A DNA stretch of 64,000 nucleotides from Nocardia rhamnosiphila NBRC 108938 (GTDB lineage Bacteria > Actinomycetota > Actinomycetes > Mycobacteriales > Mycobacteriaceae): NCBI RefSeq assembly GCF_000720425.1, contig NZ_JOAJ01000004.1:186001-250000 (forward strand), written 5' to 3'. The notes under the pieces were generated by a model. That model was not told the DNA's origin, searched no databases, and saw nothing but the letters and a program-made list of their open reading frames with translations. The position numbers were made by a program, and so were the translations under genes. This document shows, piece by piece, positions 10,847 to 21,565 of the stretch; positions within the stretch are counted from its first letter, which is position 1, and each line of letters starts with the position of its first letter.

Positions 10847-11905
10847 TTACCCACGCGCATCGCGAAATCGCCCGCCACGCCGGGAGATGAGTGCGCGACA
10901 CGCCTCGGCGTCGGCGGCCGCCGTGTCGCGGTCGCCCGGTCCGGCCGCCAAACCGCCGCGCAGCATGGCACAGGCCCACCGCAGCGGAACCGAACCGGAG
11001 ACACGGCATTCCTCATCGATACGGTCCGCCAGCGCGAGGGCGCGGGCCTGCTGCCCCGTGGCGCTCGCGGCCGCGGCGACCAGCAATCGCGATTTGATCC
11101 GATGCCGGACCGAGGGACCCTGTTCGGCCAGCGTGAGCGCGGCCTCCGCCGCGGCCAGCGCCGGCGCGCCGTGACCGTCGGCCAGCGCGGTTTCGGCGCG
11201 GACCCAGTACAGCCGCACCCGGGTCCGCGACCGCTCCGGCATATCGGCATCGAGCGCGCCGCATTCGGCCGCCGGGCGATCCAGCAGGGCCACGCAGCGA
11301 TCCAGCAGCCGGCTGGACAGGGCGGTCCGGCCGACGCCCAGGGCATCGGCCGCCAGGCCGATCAGCGCGTCGGCGGCGGCATCGACCGCATCGGGCCGGC
11401 GGCCGTAATCGCCCAGCCCGGCCGCCGCAGCTTTCGCCGGACGCGAGGATCGGGAACCCGGGCCGGGTCCACGGTCCGGGACCGGAGCCGTCGGCCGGGG
11501 CGTGGCCGGAGGGGCGGCCGCCGCCGGGAGGACGAGTGCCGCGGCCCGGCCGTCGTATCCGGCGGCCCGCTGGTGCCAGCCGAGCTGACGTAACAGCGAC
11601 CCCTGTGTCGAGGCGGTGAGTGAGAGCAACACCGGATCGGTGGTCGCCGCGGACAGGCGCCGCAGCGCGGTGCGGGCGGCGGCGTAGTGACCCGCACCAC
11701 CCAGAGCGACCGCTCGCCACCATATTTCGAGGGGTTCCAACGGTTCCGGCAACTCGGCAGCGGTGCGGCCCGTTCGCGCACCGAACGCGGCGTCGGCGGC
11801 CGAGCGGGAATCGGATTCGAGGCGGGTGCCGGGGGCGATCACCGACGCACTGTACCGGCCGCCGGATCCACCGCCGGACGGAACAGGCGGGGCCCCGCGG
11901 ATCAC
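10847..11905 (-). CDS. Alanine-rich helical protein upstream of sigD (Rv3415c-like position)
   Basis: A 352-residue protein of unknown function. It is alanine- and arginine-rich with paired helices reminiscent of TPR-like repeats (WWRAVALGGAGHYAAARTALRRL; WVRAETALADGHGAPALAAAE; SRLLVAAAASATGQQARALALADRI). No membrane segment or catalytic motif is evident. Residues about 125-160 form a Pro/Gly linker. Its place between sigD and whiB3 matches Rv3415c in M. tuberculosis. ATG 11905 is used; an internal GTG at about 11842 (VIAPGTRLES) could be the true start, since the first 20 residues are low complexity. Confidence 0.75.
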   Translation of the reverse strand: MIRGAPPVPSGGGSGGRYSASVIAPGTRLESDSRSAADAAFGARTGRTAAELPEPLEPLEIWWRAVALGGAGHYAAARTALRRLSAATTDPVLLSLTASTQGSLLRQLGWHQRAAGYDGRAAALVLPAAAAPPATPRPTAPVPDRGPGPGSRSSRPAKAAAAGLGDYGRRPDAVDAAADALIGLAADALGVGRTALSSRLLDRCVALLDRPAAECGALDADMPERSRTRVRLYWVRAETALADGHGAPALAAAEAALTLAEQGPSVRHRIKSRLLVAAAASATGQQARALALADRIDEECRVSGSVPLRWACAMLRGGLAAGPGDRDTAAADAEACRALISRRGGRFRDARG

Positions 11906-12284
11906 CGGCGACCCAGCTATCTTTCAGCATTGATCCGAACGGGCAGTGTTTCTATCAGGTTAATCTCCGCCATCAATCCATGAGCGACCGCGCATCGAAT
12001 TCGAGGACGTTTCACTTAATTAACCTGGAGGCCCTCCACCGGCCATCTGTGATCGTATCGAGATCGGGGCACCTTAACCCACCGGGACGGTCCGTGGGGC
12101 AGAATTCGGTCCGGACCTATCGAGGGACTCCGAAAGGGTCGCGCCCACCTGCGAATACGTCGACCAGCACGGACACGTCGGGAGCACCGGCAACAGGCCA
12201 ACCTCACAGTATCGCCGGGCGATTAGCGAAAGTAAACAGCCATCGAGGTTAAATTCAGCGCGAAAAAGACCCGATAAATCAGGG

Positions 12285-12300
12285 CGTCAAACTGTTGACG
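12285..12300. promoter_or_regulatory. Palindrome overlapping whiB3 -35 element
   Basis: CGTCAA-ACTG-TTGACG, a perfect 6-bp inverted repeat with a 4-base spacer. Its right arm is the predicted -35 hexamer, so a bound regulator would block the promoter. The protein that binds is unknown. Confidence 0.5.
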
Positions 12301-12324
12301 GAATTTCCTCGGTACCCCTAACGT
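12295..12324 (+). promoter_or_regulatory. Predicted SigA-type promoter for whiB3
   Basis: TTGACG at 12295-12300, an 18-base spacer, then TAACGT at 12319-12324. It would leave a leader of roughly 170 bases before ATG 12502. Confidence 0.5.
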
Positions 12325-12501
12325 AACTCATCGCCACGGACGGCGCCGGACGAAAACGCAACGGATGCCGACGGCAGCGGTGCACATCGGCCGACGCATG
12401 TGGCCCCGCGCGGTCGCCCGAACGCCCGGGCACCGCCGGACAGCTGTACTCATCACTCGCTCGACAATGCCGACGAGCTCGCGTCTACGAGGAGTTCCCC
12501 C

Positions 12502-12795
12502 ATGCCCATGCCCACCCACCTTCCCGGACCGAACGCCGATGTCTGGGACTGGCAGATGCGCGGTTCCTGCCGGGGTGTGGACTCGGCGGTGTTCTTCCAT
12601 CCCGACGGTGAACGCGGCAGAGCACGGGCGGCACGCGAACTGCGCGCGAAGGAGATCTGCAGGTCGTGCCCCGTGCTGATGCAGTGCCGTTCGCACGCGC
12701 TGAAGGTCAGTGAGCCCTACGGCATCTGGGGCGGAATGTCGGAAACCGAACGGGAGATGCACGCCCGGCGCAACCGGCGCCGAATGGCGGTCTGA
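12502..12795 (+). CDS. whiB3: WhiB3-type iron-sulfur redox regulator
   Basis: A 97-residue WhiB protein that should carry a [4Fe-4S] cluster. The four cysteines C23, C53, C56 and C62 have the spacing remembered for M. tuberculosis WhiB3. The C-terminal GIWGGMSETER turn and basic tail (RRNRRRMAV) bind DNA or sigma factor. WhiB3 senses redox and NO and tunes lipid metabolism in mycobacteria. Its place between sigD and groEL1 matches that genus. ATG 12502 has GGAG 8 to 9 bases upstream; ATG 12508 is a weaker choice. Confidence 0.93.
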   Translation: MPMPTHLPGPNADVWDWQMRGSCRGVDSAVFFHPDGERGRARAARELRAKEICRSCPVLMQCRSHALKVSEPYGIWGGMSETEREMHARRNRRRMAV

Positions 12796-12802
12796 TGGGT
12801 CG

Positions 12803-12829
12803 CGGGTAGCGGCTCCGTGCCGCTACCCG
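12803..12829 (+). terminator. Hairpin terminator of whiB3
   Basis: 11-bp perfect stem (12803-12813 and 12819-12829) with a 5-base loop, 7 bases after the whiB3 stop. Confidence 0.8.
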
Positions 12830-12901
12830 GCGGTGCGACACCATGTGTTCCGCGGGGCCGCATACGCTCTCGGTTATAGCTTGCGGTTATTGTTATGACC
12901 G

Positions 12902-13516
12902 ATGACACAGGAGAGTATCGAGCTCTCAGCGCTCTTGCAGCGCTGCGGCCACTCGGATGCCGAGGCTTTCGCCGAACTGTACGACCGGACCCGCACCCGG
13001 GTCTTCGGTCTGGTGTTGCGTGTCCTCCAGGATTCCGGGTTCGCCGAGGAGACCACTCAAGAGGTCTATCTGCAGACTTGGCGCACGGCGGCGAGTTTCG
13101 ATCCGGCGCGCGGCTCGGCGGTGACCTGGCTGATGACACTGGCCCATCGCCGCGCGGTCGACCGGGTACGCGCCGAGCAGGCCCACACCCAGCGCGAGAT
13201 CGCCTACGGCGCCCGGGTACTCGGGCACGAATACGACGAGGTCATCGAGGAGGTCGAGCGCAAACTCGACCATCAGGCCGTGGTCGTCGGGCTACGCACC
13301 CTGACCGAGACCCAGCGCGAGGCGATCTCACTCGCCTACTACGACGGCCGGACCTACGCCGAGGTGGCCCGTCACCTGGATATCGGGCTACCCACCGTCA
13401 AATCCCGTATCCGCGACGGCCTGATGAGGCTGAAGAAGAGTATGGGAGGGCCGGCCTCCCTCGGCGACCGGCGACCGATACGAAAACGGGCCGTTCACAC
13501 TCCACAGCGGATGTGA
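12902..13516 (+). CDS. SigK-like ECF sigma factor without adjacent anti-sigma factor
   Basis: A 204-residue ECF sigma factor most like the SigK/SigL group. Region 2 includes EETTQEVYLQTWRTAASFDPARGSA and TWLMTLAHRRAVDRVR. Region 4 includes TETQREAISLAYYDGRTYAEVA and LDIGLPTVKSRIRDGL. SigK-type factors are normally followed by a membrane anti-sigma gene, but here the next gene is convergent groEL1. It is not at this site in M. tuberculosis, so it looks inserted between whiB3 and groEL1. ATG 12902 has no strong ribosome binding site. The stop codon lies inside the terminator stem. Confidence 0.9.
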   Translation: MTQESIELSALLQRCGHSDAEAFAELYDRTRTRVFGLVLRVLQDSGFAEETTQEVYLQTWRTAASFDPARGSAVTWLMTLAHRRAVDRVRAEQAHTQREIAYGARVLGHEYDEVIEEVERKLDHQAVVVGLRTLTETQREAISLAYYDGRTYAEVARHLDIGLPTVKSRIRDGLMRLKKSMGGPASLGDRRPIRKRAVHTPQRM

Positions 13517-13526
13517 ACGGCCCGTT
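13485..13526. terminator. Hairpin terminator between ECF sigma gene and groEL1
   Basis: Perfect 15-bp stem (13485-13499 and 13512-13526) with a 12-base loop. The ECF sigma stop codon (13514-13516) is within the right arm. Confidence 0.8.
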
Positions 13527-13582
13527 CCGGTTCGGCGGCCGGTTCTCACCGGGGCGGCGGGAACCGGCGAACCGGATCGCGA

Positions 13583-15597
<2,015 letters not shown>

Positions 15598-15757
15598 GTT
15601 GAGCCCTCCACTTTCAGGGGATAACGGTCGTCCGGAACTGTTGTCCCGGACCATCGATTCGGTCACGATGCTGACCCTGCGCAAAGCCCCGTCGTCGCGG
15701 GTGCCGGGACCGCCTGCTCAGTGGTCAAGCCTGGCACCGGGCAACAATCGGTGCCGA

Positions 15758-15784
15758 CTAGCACTCTATACATGAGAGTGCCAG
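15758..15784 (-). promoter_or_regulatory. CIRCE operator for HrcA
   Basis: CTAGCACTC-N9-GAGTGCCAG, one mismatch from perfect symmetry and close to the consensus TTAGCACTC-N9-GAGTGCTAA. HrcA represses groES-groEL by binding here until heat shock. It lies upstream of groES. Confidence 0.92.
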
Positions 15785-15983
15785 CGCTCAAGGGCAGGCG
15801 CTGCCAATGCGGGACCGATTCGAAACGATTCGGTCACGCTGTCACCAAGACGCCATCCGCCGTGCTCGCTGGTCGCCGGGTTAGGAGGCCGAAAGCCGGG
15901 TAGACCGAACGGAAGAGGGCTTCCCAATAATTCTCCGACTCTGTAACGTTCGGATAACAGATCGTGACACCATGTGTGATGGT

Positions 15984-16031
15984 TGTTCGCGAAACCACCG
16001 TTCACCGCAGACGACGGCGGTTTCGCGAACA
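15984..16031. promoter_or_regulatory. Large inverted repeat upstream of Hsp70-like gene
   Basis: Arms 15984-16000 and 16015-16031 (GTTCGCGAAACC type) match except for one A-C position, separated by 14 bases. It sits in the 504-base gap between groES and the divergent Hsp70-like gene, about 70 bases before the latter's start. It could be a terminator, attenuator or operator. Confidence 0.6.
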
Positions 16032-16101
16032 CCTTTCGGCATGTCCGGACCTCACCATCCGGCACGGCCGCCGCGTCCACTCGAAGGGAGGTGAAGAGAG
16101 T

Positions 16102-17658
16102 ATGCGCACATCGCTCGGCATCTCCGCCGGGAACGAAGTGGTGTGCTCCGCCCTGGTCACCACCGCGGCCAACGGCGCCCGCACCTTCGACTACCGGGTG
16201 GTCTCCGCGGACGCGCATTCCGATCTGGGGGATCTGGTCGCCTCCTCCATCGAGCTGATGACCACTCAGCTCCCCGCGAGCCATTCCCACGAGGCGGTTT
16301 TCGGCACCCAGCTGCCCGCGACACAGACTTCCGGGCTCGACGTGATGGCCGACCGCCCACCCACCGGTGTCGCGGTCGCCTACCGGAGCAAGGAGCAGGC
16401 GCACGCGATCCGGCTCGCCACCGGCAAACAGCGCGAACCGCAACTGGTTCCGGAGACCACCGCGGCGCTCACCTTCCTGCGCGACACCGGCCTGCTGGAC
16501 CGCTACGGCACGGTGGCCGTCGTGGACCTGGGCGCCTCCGGCTGTACCATCTCGGTGGCCGACCCGGCCGACGGCGCCGTGCTGCACACCGCGCGGTCCA
16601 CCACGGTCAGCGGCCGCGCGATCGACGACCTGCTGCACCGGCATCTGGTCGATCAGCACTACGCCCGGCGCGGTACCCGGCCCAATCGCAGTGTGCTGGT
16701 GAACCGGGCCCGCACCGCCAAGGAACATCTGTCGGTGACCCAGGCCGTCACCATCGACCACATCGCGGGCAAACCGCTCAAACTCACCCGCGCCGATTTC
16801 GAATCGCTCACCGCCGGTGTGTGGCGCGAGATGGCGCGGTTCGCGTCGATGACCTTCGGCCTGGCCGATCGCGCCCCGGAAGCGGTGGTGGTGATCGGCG
16901 GCGGCGCGAACATCCCGGCGGTACTGGAAACCCTGCGCGGTGCACTGGAGCTTCCGGTGCTGACGGTGCCGGACCCGGACGCGGTGATCGCCAAAGGCGC
17001 TGCGCTGCTCGCCGATACCGCCCGCTCCAACGCGCCGATCGGCGCGCTCACCCCGGCCAAGTCCGGCAATACCCTGCTCAAGGCGTTCGGCACGGTGGCC
17101 GGCGCCATCGTGGTGGTGGGGTTGATCGTCGGGTACGGGGTCAACACCATGGCCCCGAGTTCCGACGAAGAGGTCTCCCCGGCCGGTACCACCAGCAGCG
17201 CTCAGCTGCCGACCACCGCCACCATCGCGCCGACGACCACCACCGTGGTGCCCGGCACCACCGAGGAGATCCCCCAGCAGCCCGTCGAGGAGCCTGCCGA
17301 CGCCGGTGAGCCGAGTACGACGCGCGCCGAGCCGCCGGTGACCGGCGACCCCGGCACCGGCGAGTACCCGTCGACGGACGAGATCCCGTCCACCTCGGGC
17401 GAACCGTCCACAACCACCCCGAGCACCGAGCCGTCTCCGCCCACCCTGCGGCCGGATCCGAACCTGCCGCATATTCCGTTCCCGGAGGGGATGAGTCCGG
17501 GCACGCCGGTCCCCCCACCCGCGCCGGGTGAGCTACCGACGGATCAGCCGTCCACCTCGGACGTACCGCCGCCGTCCGGATCGTTGCAAACCCAGACGAC
17601 CCTGGAGGTTCCGCCTCCGCAACCCCCTCGATTGCCGAATTCGGGTTCGGCGGGATAG
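16102..17658 (+). CDS. Membrane-anchored Hsp70-like ATPase-domain protein
   Basis: A 518-residue protein. Residues 1-330 resemble the actin/Hsp70 nucleotide-binding fold: phosphate-1-like ISAGNE at the start, VVDLGASGCTISVAD near residue 140-155, and VVVIGGGANIPAVLETL near 265. The substrate-binding domain of DnaK is missing. Instead one membrane helix (VAGAIVVVGLIVGYGVNT, about 335-352) leads to a Thr/Pro/Ser-rich tail of about 165 residues, probably outside the cell. Such proteins are common in Nocardia-like genomes; their role is not known to me. GGGAGGTGA lies upstream of ATG 16102. It ends 4 bases before convergent tsaD. Confidence 0.8.
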   Translation: MRTSLGISAGNEVVCSALVTTAANGARTFDYRVVSADAHSDLGDLVASSIELMTTQLPASHSHEAVFGTQLPATQTSGLDVMADRPPTGVAVAYRSKEQAHAIRLATGKQREPQLVPETTAALTFLRDTGLLDRYGTVAVVDLGASGCTISVADPADGAVLHTARSTTVSGRAIDDLLHRHLVDQHYARRGTRPNRSVLVNRARTAKEHLSVTQAVTIDHIAGKPLKLTRADFESLTAGVWREMARFASMTFGLADRAPEAVVVIGGGANIPAVLETLRGALELPVLTVPDPDAVIAKGAALLADTARSNAPIGALTPAKSGNTLLKAFGTVAGAIVVVGLIVGYGVNTMAPSSDEEVSPAGTTSSAQLPTTATIAPTTTTVVPGTTEEIPQQPVEEPADAGEPSTTRAEPPVTGDPGTGEYPSTDEIPSTSGEPSTTTPSTEPSPPTLRPDPNLPHIPFPEGMSPGTPVPPPAPGELPTDQPSTSDVPPPSGSLQTQTTLEVPPPQPPRLPNSGSAG

Positions 17659-17662
17659 CCGG

Positions 17663-18706
17663 TCAGCCCACCTGGCTGACCGATACCGGCAACCCGGGGT
17701 CGGAGGCCACCGACAGCGGTGACGGCGCCGCGCCGCCGCCGATCACATGCGCGCCCAACGCCGCGATCATCACGCCGTTATCGGTGCAGAGCCGGGGTTT
17801 CGGGATGCGCAGTGTCAGACCGGCCGCGGCGCACCGTTCCTCGGCCAGCGAGCGGATCCGCGTATTGGCGGTCGCGCCGCCGCCCAGTACCAGGGTGTCC
17901 ACACCCACATCCAGCGCCGCGCGCACCGCTTTCATGGTGAGCACATCGGCGACCGACTCCTGGAACGAGGCCGCGATATCGGGAATCGGCAGCTGCTCCG
18001 GCTCGATACCCTGCCGGGCCTGCGCCTCCACATAGCGGGCGACCGCGGTCTTCAATCCGGAGAACGAGAAGTCGTAGCGCGGGTCCCGCGGTCCGGTCAT
18101 ACCTCGTGGGAAGGCGATCGCCGCCGGGTCGCCGGTGACCGCGGCCGCGTCCAGTGCGGGACCGCCCGGATAGCCGAGACCCAGTAGCCGGGCGACCTTG
18201 TCGAATGCCTCGCCGGCGGCATCGTCGACCGTGCTGCCCAATTCGATCAGCGGCTTCGACAGATCCTCGACGTGCAGCAGATGGGTATGACCTCCGGAGA
18301 CCAGCAGTGCCACACAGGGCGGCATCGGGCCGTGTTCGAGGGTGTCCACCGCCACATGCCCGCCGAGATGGTTCAGCGCGTAGAACGGGATATCCCAGGC
18401 CGCCGCATAGGCTTTGGCGGCCGCGACACCGACCAGCAGCGCTCCCGCGAGACCGGGACCGATCGTCACCGCCAGGGCATCGGGCGCGGCGATCCCCGCC
18501 GCGGCGAGAGCGCGCCGCATGGCGGGCACGATCGCCTCGAGGTGGGCCCGCGAGGCGATCTCGGGCACCACCCCGCCGAACCGGGCGTGCTCGGCCACAC
18601 TGGAAGCGACCTCGTCGGCCAGGAGTTCACAGCTGCCGTCGGGACGGCGGCGCACGATGCCCACCCCGGTCTCGTCACAGGAACTCTCGATGCCCATGAC
18701 GATCAC
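17663..18706 (-). CDS. tsaD: tRNA N6-adenosine threonylcarbamoyltransferase
   Basis: Transfers threonylcarbamoyl to A37 of ANN-decoding tRNAs, working with TsaB and TsaE. The 347 residues start [10 protein letters not shown] and carry the metal-binding [39 protein letters not shown] region and [12 protein letters not shown] 18706 overlaps the rimI stop by 4 bases (GTGA), so translation is coupled. It is the last gene of the nnr-to-tsaD operon. Confidence 0.97.
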   Translation of the reverse strand: MIVMGIESSCDETGVGIVRRRPDGSCELLADEVASSVAEHARFGGVVPEIASRAHLEAIVPAMRRALAAAGIAAPDALAVTIGPGLAGALLVGVAAAKAYAAAWDIPFYALNHLGGHVAVDTLEHGPMPPCVALLVSGGHTHLLHVEDLSKPLIELGSTVDDAAGEAFDKVARLLGLGYPGGPALDAAAVTGDPAAIAFPRGMTGPRDPRYDFSFSGLKTAVARYVEAQARQGIEPEQLPIPDIAASFQESVADVLTMKAVRAALDVGVDTLVLGGGATANTRIRSLAEERCAAAGLTLRIPKPRLCTDNGVMIAALGAHVIGGGAAPSPLSVASDPGLPVSVSQVG

Positions 18707-19236
18707 GACAGCACCCCGTCCGGTGTCCGGGCGCCGAAGACCACCGGGACGTCCTCCAGCGCCGGGCGGCGCATCGTGTACGCGTCCGCGCCGCTGGGGT
18801 GGTAGTAGTTCTTGCGCAGGCCGATGATGTGGAACCCGTGCTTGGCATACATGGAGATCGCGGCGGTGTTGTCGGTGCGCACCTCGAGGAACACCGGCCC
18901 GCCCCGCCGCCCGGCCTCGGTGAGCAGCGCCTCCAGCAGCAGCGTGCCGATACCGGCCCGGTGACAGTTCGGGTCCACCCCGATGGTGTGCACCTCGGCC
19001 TCGGGGTGCTCGGCGTCACCGAGCAGCGCGATTCCCGCGTAGCCCACCATGTTCCCGGCGTCGTCGCGGGCGGTGATGTAGCGGTTGTATCCCGCGGCCA
19101 GTTCGGAGCGGAATGCCACGGCCTGCCACGGATCGTCTTCCGGGAACAGCACCTGCTCCAATTCCACGCAGCCCGCGATATCGGTCGGCTCCATGGGTTC
19201 GATACGAATTCCCGTGGTACGAACTCCCATTGTCAC
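18703..19236 (-). CDS. rimI: Ribosomal-protein-alanine N-acetyltransferase
   Basis: GNAT acetyltransferase of 177 residues from GTG 19236, which overlaps the tsaB stop by 4 bases. ATG 19230 is an alternative. Acetyl-CoA binding loop [14 protein letters not shown], followed by [21 protein letters not shown] and [16 protein letters not shown], the usual C-terminal RimI signature. It acetylates protein N-termini (S18 in E. coli). In actinobacteria it is coupled to tsaB and tsaD, as here. Confidence 0.93.
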   Translation of the reverse strand: MTMGVRTTGIRIEPMEPTDIAGCVELEQVLFPEDDPWQAVAFRSELAAGYNRYITARDDAGNMVGYAGIALLGDAEHPEAEVHTIGVDPNCHRAGIGTLLLEALLTEAGRRGGPVFLEVRTDNTAAISMYAKHGFHIIGLRKNYYHPSGADAYTMRRPALEDVPVVFGARTPDGVLS

Positions 19237-19940
19237 GCTCCCATCCGGTCGAGAGTGCGGTAGCTGCGTTCGACCGCGTCGGGGCGGCGCAAATACAGCG
19301 GGACCAGCGGTTCGGGGATGACGCCCGACCGCAGCGCGCCCGCCGCCACCTGCACGAGCGCGGCCGGCGAGGGTGTCTGCACGGCCAGCGCGGGAAGTGC
19401 GAACAGCGCGGTGTGCGCGGCCGATCCGGCGATCTTGGTCGCACCGGCCACCGGCAGTTCGCCGGGTTTGCACACCTCGGGTCCGGCGACCCGGGTGCGG
19501 CCGCGGTCGCGATAACGCGCGGCATAGACCTCGCGCCGGCGGGCATCGGTGACCACGAGCAATTCATCGTCGGGCCCGAGTTCGGGCGCGCATTCGGCGG
19601 CGATCGCGTCCAGACTGCACACACCGTGCACCGGGATACCCAGCGCATCACCGAACGCGGCCGCGGTGGCCATCCCGACCCGCAGCCCGGTGAACGGCCC
19701 CGGACCGATCCCGGTGACCACCGCCCCGATATCGGCGCGCGACACCCCGGCCTCGGCCAGGCATTCCAGAATCTGTGGGGTGAGTGCCTCGGCGTGCGCG
19801 CGGGCGTCGACGAGTACGCGGGCGGCAAGGGTGCGCGGTGCGGCGGCGTCCGAGGTGTTCGCACCGGCGGCCGCCTGCTCCAGTTCGACGAGACCCGCCG
19901 TGACGGCAGGCGTCGCGGTGTCGACAGCAAGTGCAAGCAT
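19233..19940 (-). CDS. tsaB: t6A synthesis scaffold protein TsaB
   Basis: A 235-residue inactive relative of TsaD that forms the TsaBDE complex for tRNA t6A modification. It has MLALAVDTATPAVTAGLVE at the start, and IGPGPFTGLRVGMATAAAFGDALGIPVHGV, the dimer-forming family signature. It lacks the metal-binding His pair of TsaD. Overlaps rimI (GTGA) and follows tsaE after 85 bases. Confidence 0.95.
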   Translation of the reverse strand: MLALAVDTATPAVTAGLVELEQAAAGANTSDAAAPRTLAARVLVDARAHAEALTPQILECLAEAGVSRADIGAVVTGIGPGPFTGLRVGMATAAAFGDALGIPVHGVCSLDAIAAECAPELGPDDELLVVTDARRREVYAARYRDRGRTRVAGPEVCKPGELPVAGATKIAGSAAHTALFALPALAVQTPSPAALVQVAAGALRSGVIPEPLVPLYLRRPDAVERSYRTLDRMGA

Positions 19941-20025
19941 GGTCTGGTCAACGATACCGGGTGACCCGCTTCACACGGCGGTGGCGCACGGCGCCCCAGC
20001 AGCGAGGTTGCCGATTTCGTGCGAC

Positions 20026-20493
20026 CTAGTGCGCCGCCCCGGTGTGCACCCACTCCCAAGATGCCGTGCGGACTTCGGATTCCGGCTCCCGCGACATCCG
20101 CACCAGCAGATGCCGGCCGGTCAACCGCTCCGCCATCCCGCCGCCCCACTCGACCACCACGACCGCGTCGTCGAGTTCGGTGTCCAGATCGAGTGCGTCG
20201 AGTTCGTCGAGGCTGCCGCCGAGCCGATAGGCGTCGACATGGACCAGCGGCACCGGCGGGCCATCGGCACGTTCCCCTGCCGGATGCCGGCGCGCGATGA
20301 CGAAGGTCGGCGAACTCACCCGCCCACCGACCCCGAGCCCGGACGCGATACCGCGGGTCAGGGCCGTTTTACCGGCACCCAGCGGTCCGTCGAGCACCAC
20401 CAGGTCGCCGGCCCGCAGCCCGCCGGCCAGTTCCCGCCCGAGCGCCTCGGTATCGGTGACTTCCGGCAGCAGGCGTTCGCCGCGGTCAGCCAC
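20026..20493 (-). CDS. tsaE: tRNA t6A ATPase TsaE
   Basis: P-loop ATPase of 155 residues that drives TsaD turnover. Walker A is GPLGAGKTALTRGIA, followed by VSSPTFVI and VHVDAYRLGG, then VVVEWGGGM. Start GTG 20493 overlaps the upstream hydrolase stop by 8 bases. The reading frame extends further upstream without conserved sequence, so the GTG is preferred. Confidence 0.95.
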   Translation of the reverse strand: MADRGERLLPEVTDTEALGRELAGGLRAGDLVVLDGPLGAGKTALTRGIASGLGVGGRVSSPTFVIARRHPAGERADGPPVPLVHVDAYRLGGSLDELDALDLDTELDDAVVVVEWGGGMAERLTGRHLLVRMSREPESEVRTASWEWVHTGAAH

Positions 20494-21565
20494 CGGTGGC
20501 CTCCCACCGATCGTCCTCGCCGACCACTCCGGCCCGCACCAGCAACCGGTCCAGCGCGGCGTTGGTCTCCTCCGGGTACTGCAGCTGCGGCATATGTGCC
20601 GCCTCGGGGAGCCGGACGAGTTCGCAATCGGCCAATTCGCGTGCCAGCACACGGGAATTACGGAAGGGAATGACCAGGTCCCGGGTGCCGCCGAGGACCA
20701 GCGTCGGGGTTTCGCGCAGCACCGGCAGGGCCGCCGCCTCGTCGTGCAGCTCGATGGCCTTCAGGAACTTCACCACGGTTTCCACCGGGGTGCGGTCGAT
20801 CATCATGGTGGTGAACCGCGACAGCGTCGGACTGACCGGCCCGTGGAACGAGCTCACGTGCAGGATCGGCGTGATCACATGGCGGGCGGTGACCCGTCCG
20901 GCCTGTACCAGCGCCGGAGCGGTGTGCACGGCCAACCGGAATCCGTCGATCGCGGGATTGCGCAGTAACTGCCCGATACCGGAGGAGGCGACCTCGGCGG
21001 CCGCGGTGGACAGCAGCGCGACACCGTGCACCCGCTGCGCGAAGAGACCGCCGGCATGGGCGGCCGCGGCCAGTACCGCCATCCCACCCAGCGAATGCCC
21101 GACCAGGATCAACGGCCCGCGCGGCGCGCGCGCGTCGATGACCGTGAGCAGGTCGCGGCCGAGCTGGGACACCGTGCAGCTGTCGGTTTGCGGCGTTCCC
21201 GAGCGGCCGTGGCCGCGCAGATCGAACAGCACCAGCCGTAACCGCGAACCCCAGCGCTGCGCAAGGTGGCGACGCTGGAAATGGAACGACTCCATGCTGT
21301 TGCAGAAACCGTGCACGAAAACGACTGTGGCGTCCGCGTCGCCGGAACCCCACTCCCGGGTGGCCAGGCACACACCGTCGTCGGCGAGCACTTCACCGGC
21401 CCGGTCGAGATCGATCAGGGCGAAGTTCTCGTCCCGGTACTCGTCGCGGACGGGCGGCCACAGTACTTTCGCACCGGCCCGGCGCAGCGCGTGCACGCCG
21501 GCCATGGCGCCGACCACCCCGGCGGTGGCCAGCCCACCGCGCAACAGGGTCGTTCCTCGTTTCAT
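20486..21565 (-). CDS. Alpha/beta hydrolase inside the alr-tsa operon
   Basis: A 359-residue alpha/beta hydrolase from ATG 21565. After a short N-terminal hydrophobic stretch (about 8-30) come the oxyanion-hole HGFCNSME, the [10 protein letters not shown] motif, and the nucleophile elbow [10 protein letters not shown]. The acid and His are in [10 protein letters not shown] and [10 protein letters not shown]. Substrate unknown. It overlaps the alr stop by 4 bases (ATGA) and tsaE by 8, so it is made together with D-alanine and tRNA-modification enzymes. In M. tuberculosis I recall tsaE next to alr without it, but I am not certain. Confidence 0.88.
   Translation of the reverse strand: MKRGTTLLRGGLATAGVVGAMAGVHALRRAGAKVLWPPVRDEYRDENFALIDLDRAGEVLADDGVCLATREWGSGDADATVVFVHGFCNSMESFHFQRRHLAQRWGSRLRLVLFDLRGHGRSGTPQTDSCTVSQLGRDLLTVIDARAPRGPLILVGHSLGGMAVLAAAAHAGGLFAQRVHGVALLSTAAAEVASSGIGQLLRNPAIDGFRLAVHTAPALVQAGRVTARHVITPILHVSSFHGPVSPTLSRFTTMMIDRTPVETVVKFLKAIELHDEAAALPVLRETPTLVLGGTRDLVIPFRNSRVLARELADCELVRLPEAAHMPQLQYPEETNAALDRLLVRAGVVGEDDRWEATGG

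Larger units (their letters stand above)
11906..12501. other. 596-base gap upstream of whiB3
   Basis: No credible gene. The region is less GC-rich than its surroundings. It must hold the promoter of the minus-strand helical protein gene near 11906-11990 and that of whiB3 (see 12295-12324). The long spacing fits a multi-input control region or a long 5' leader for whiB3. Confidence 0.6.
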
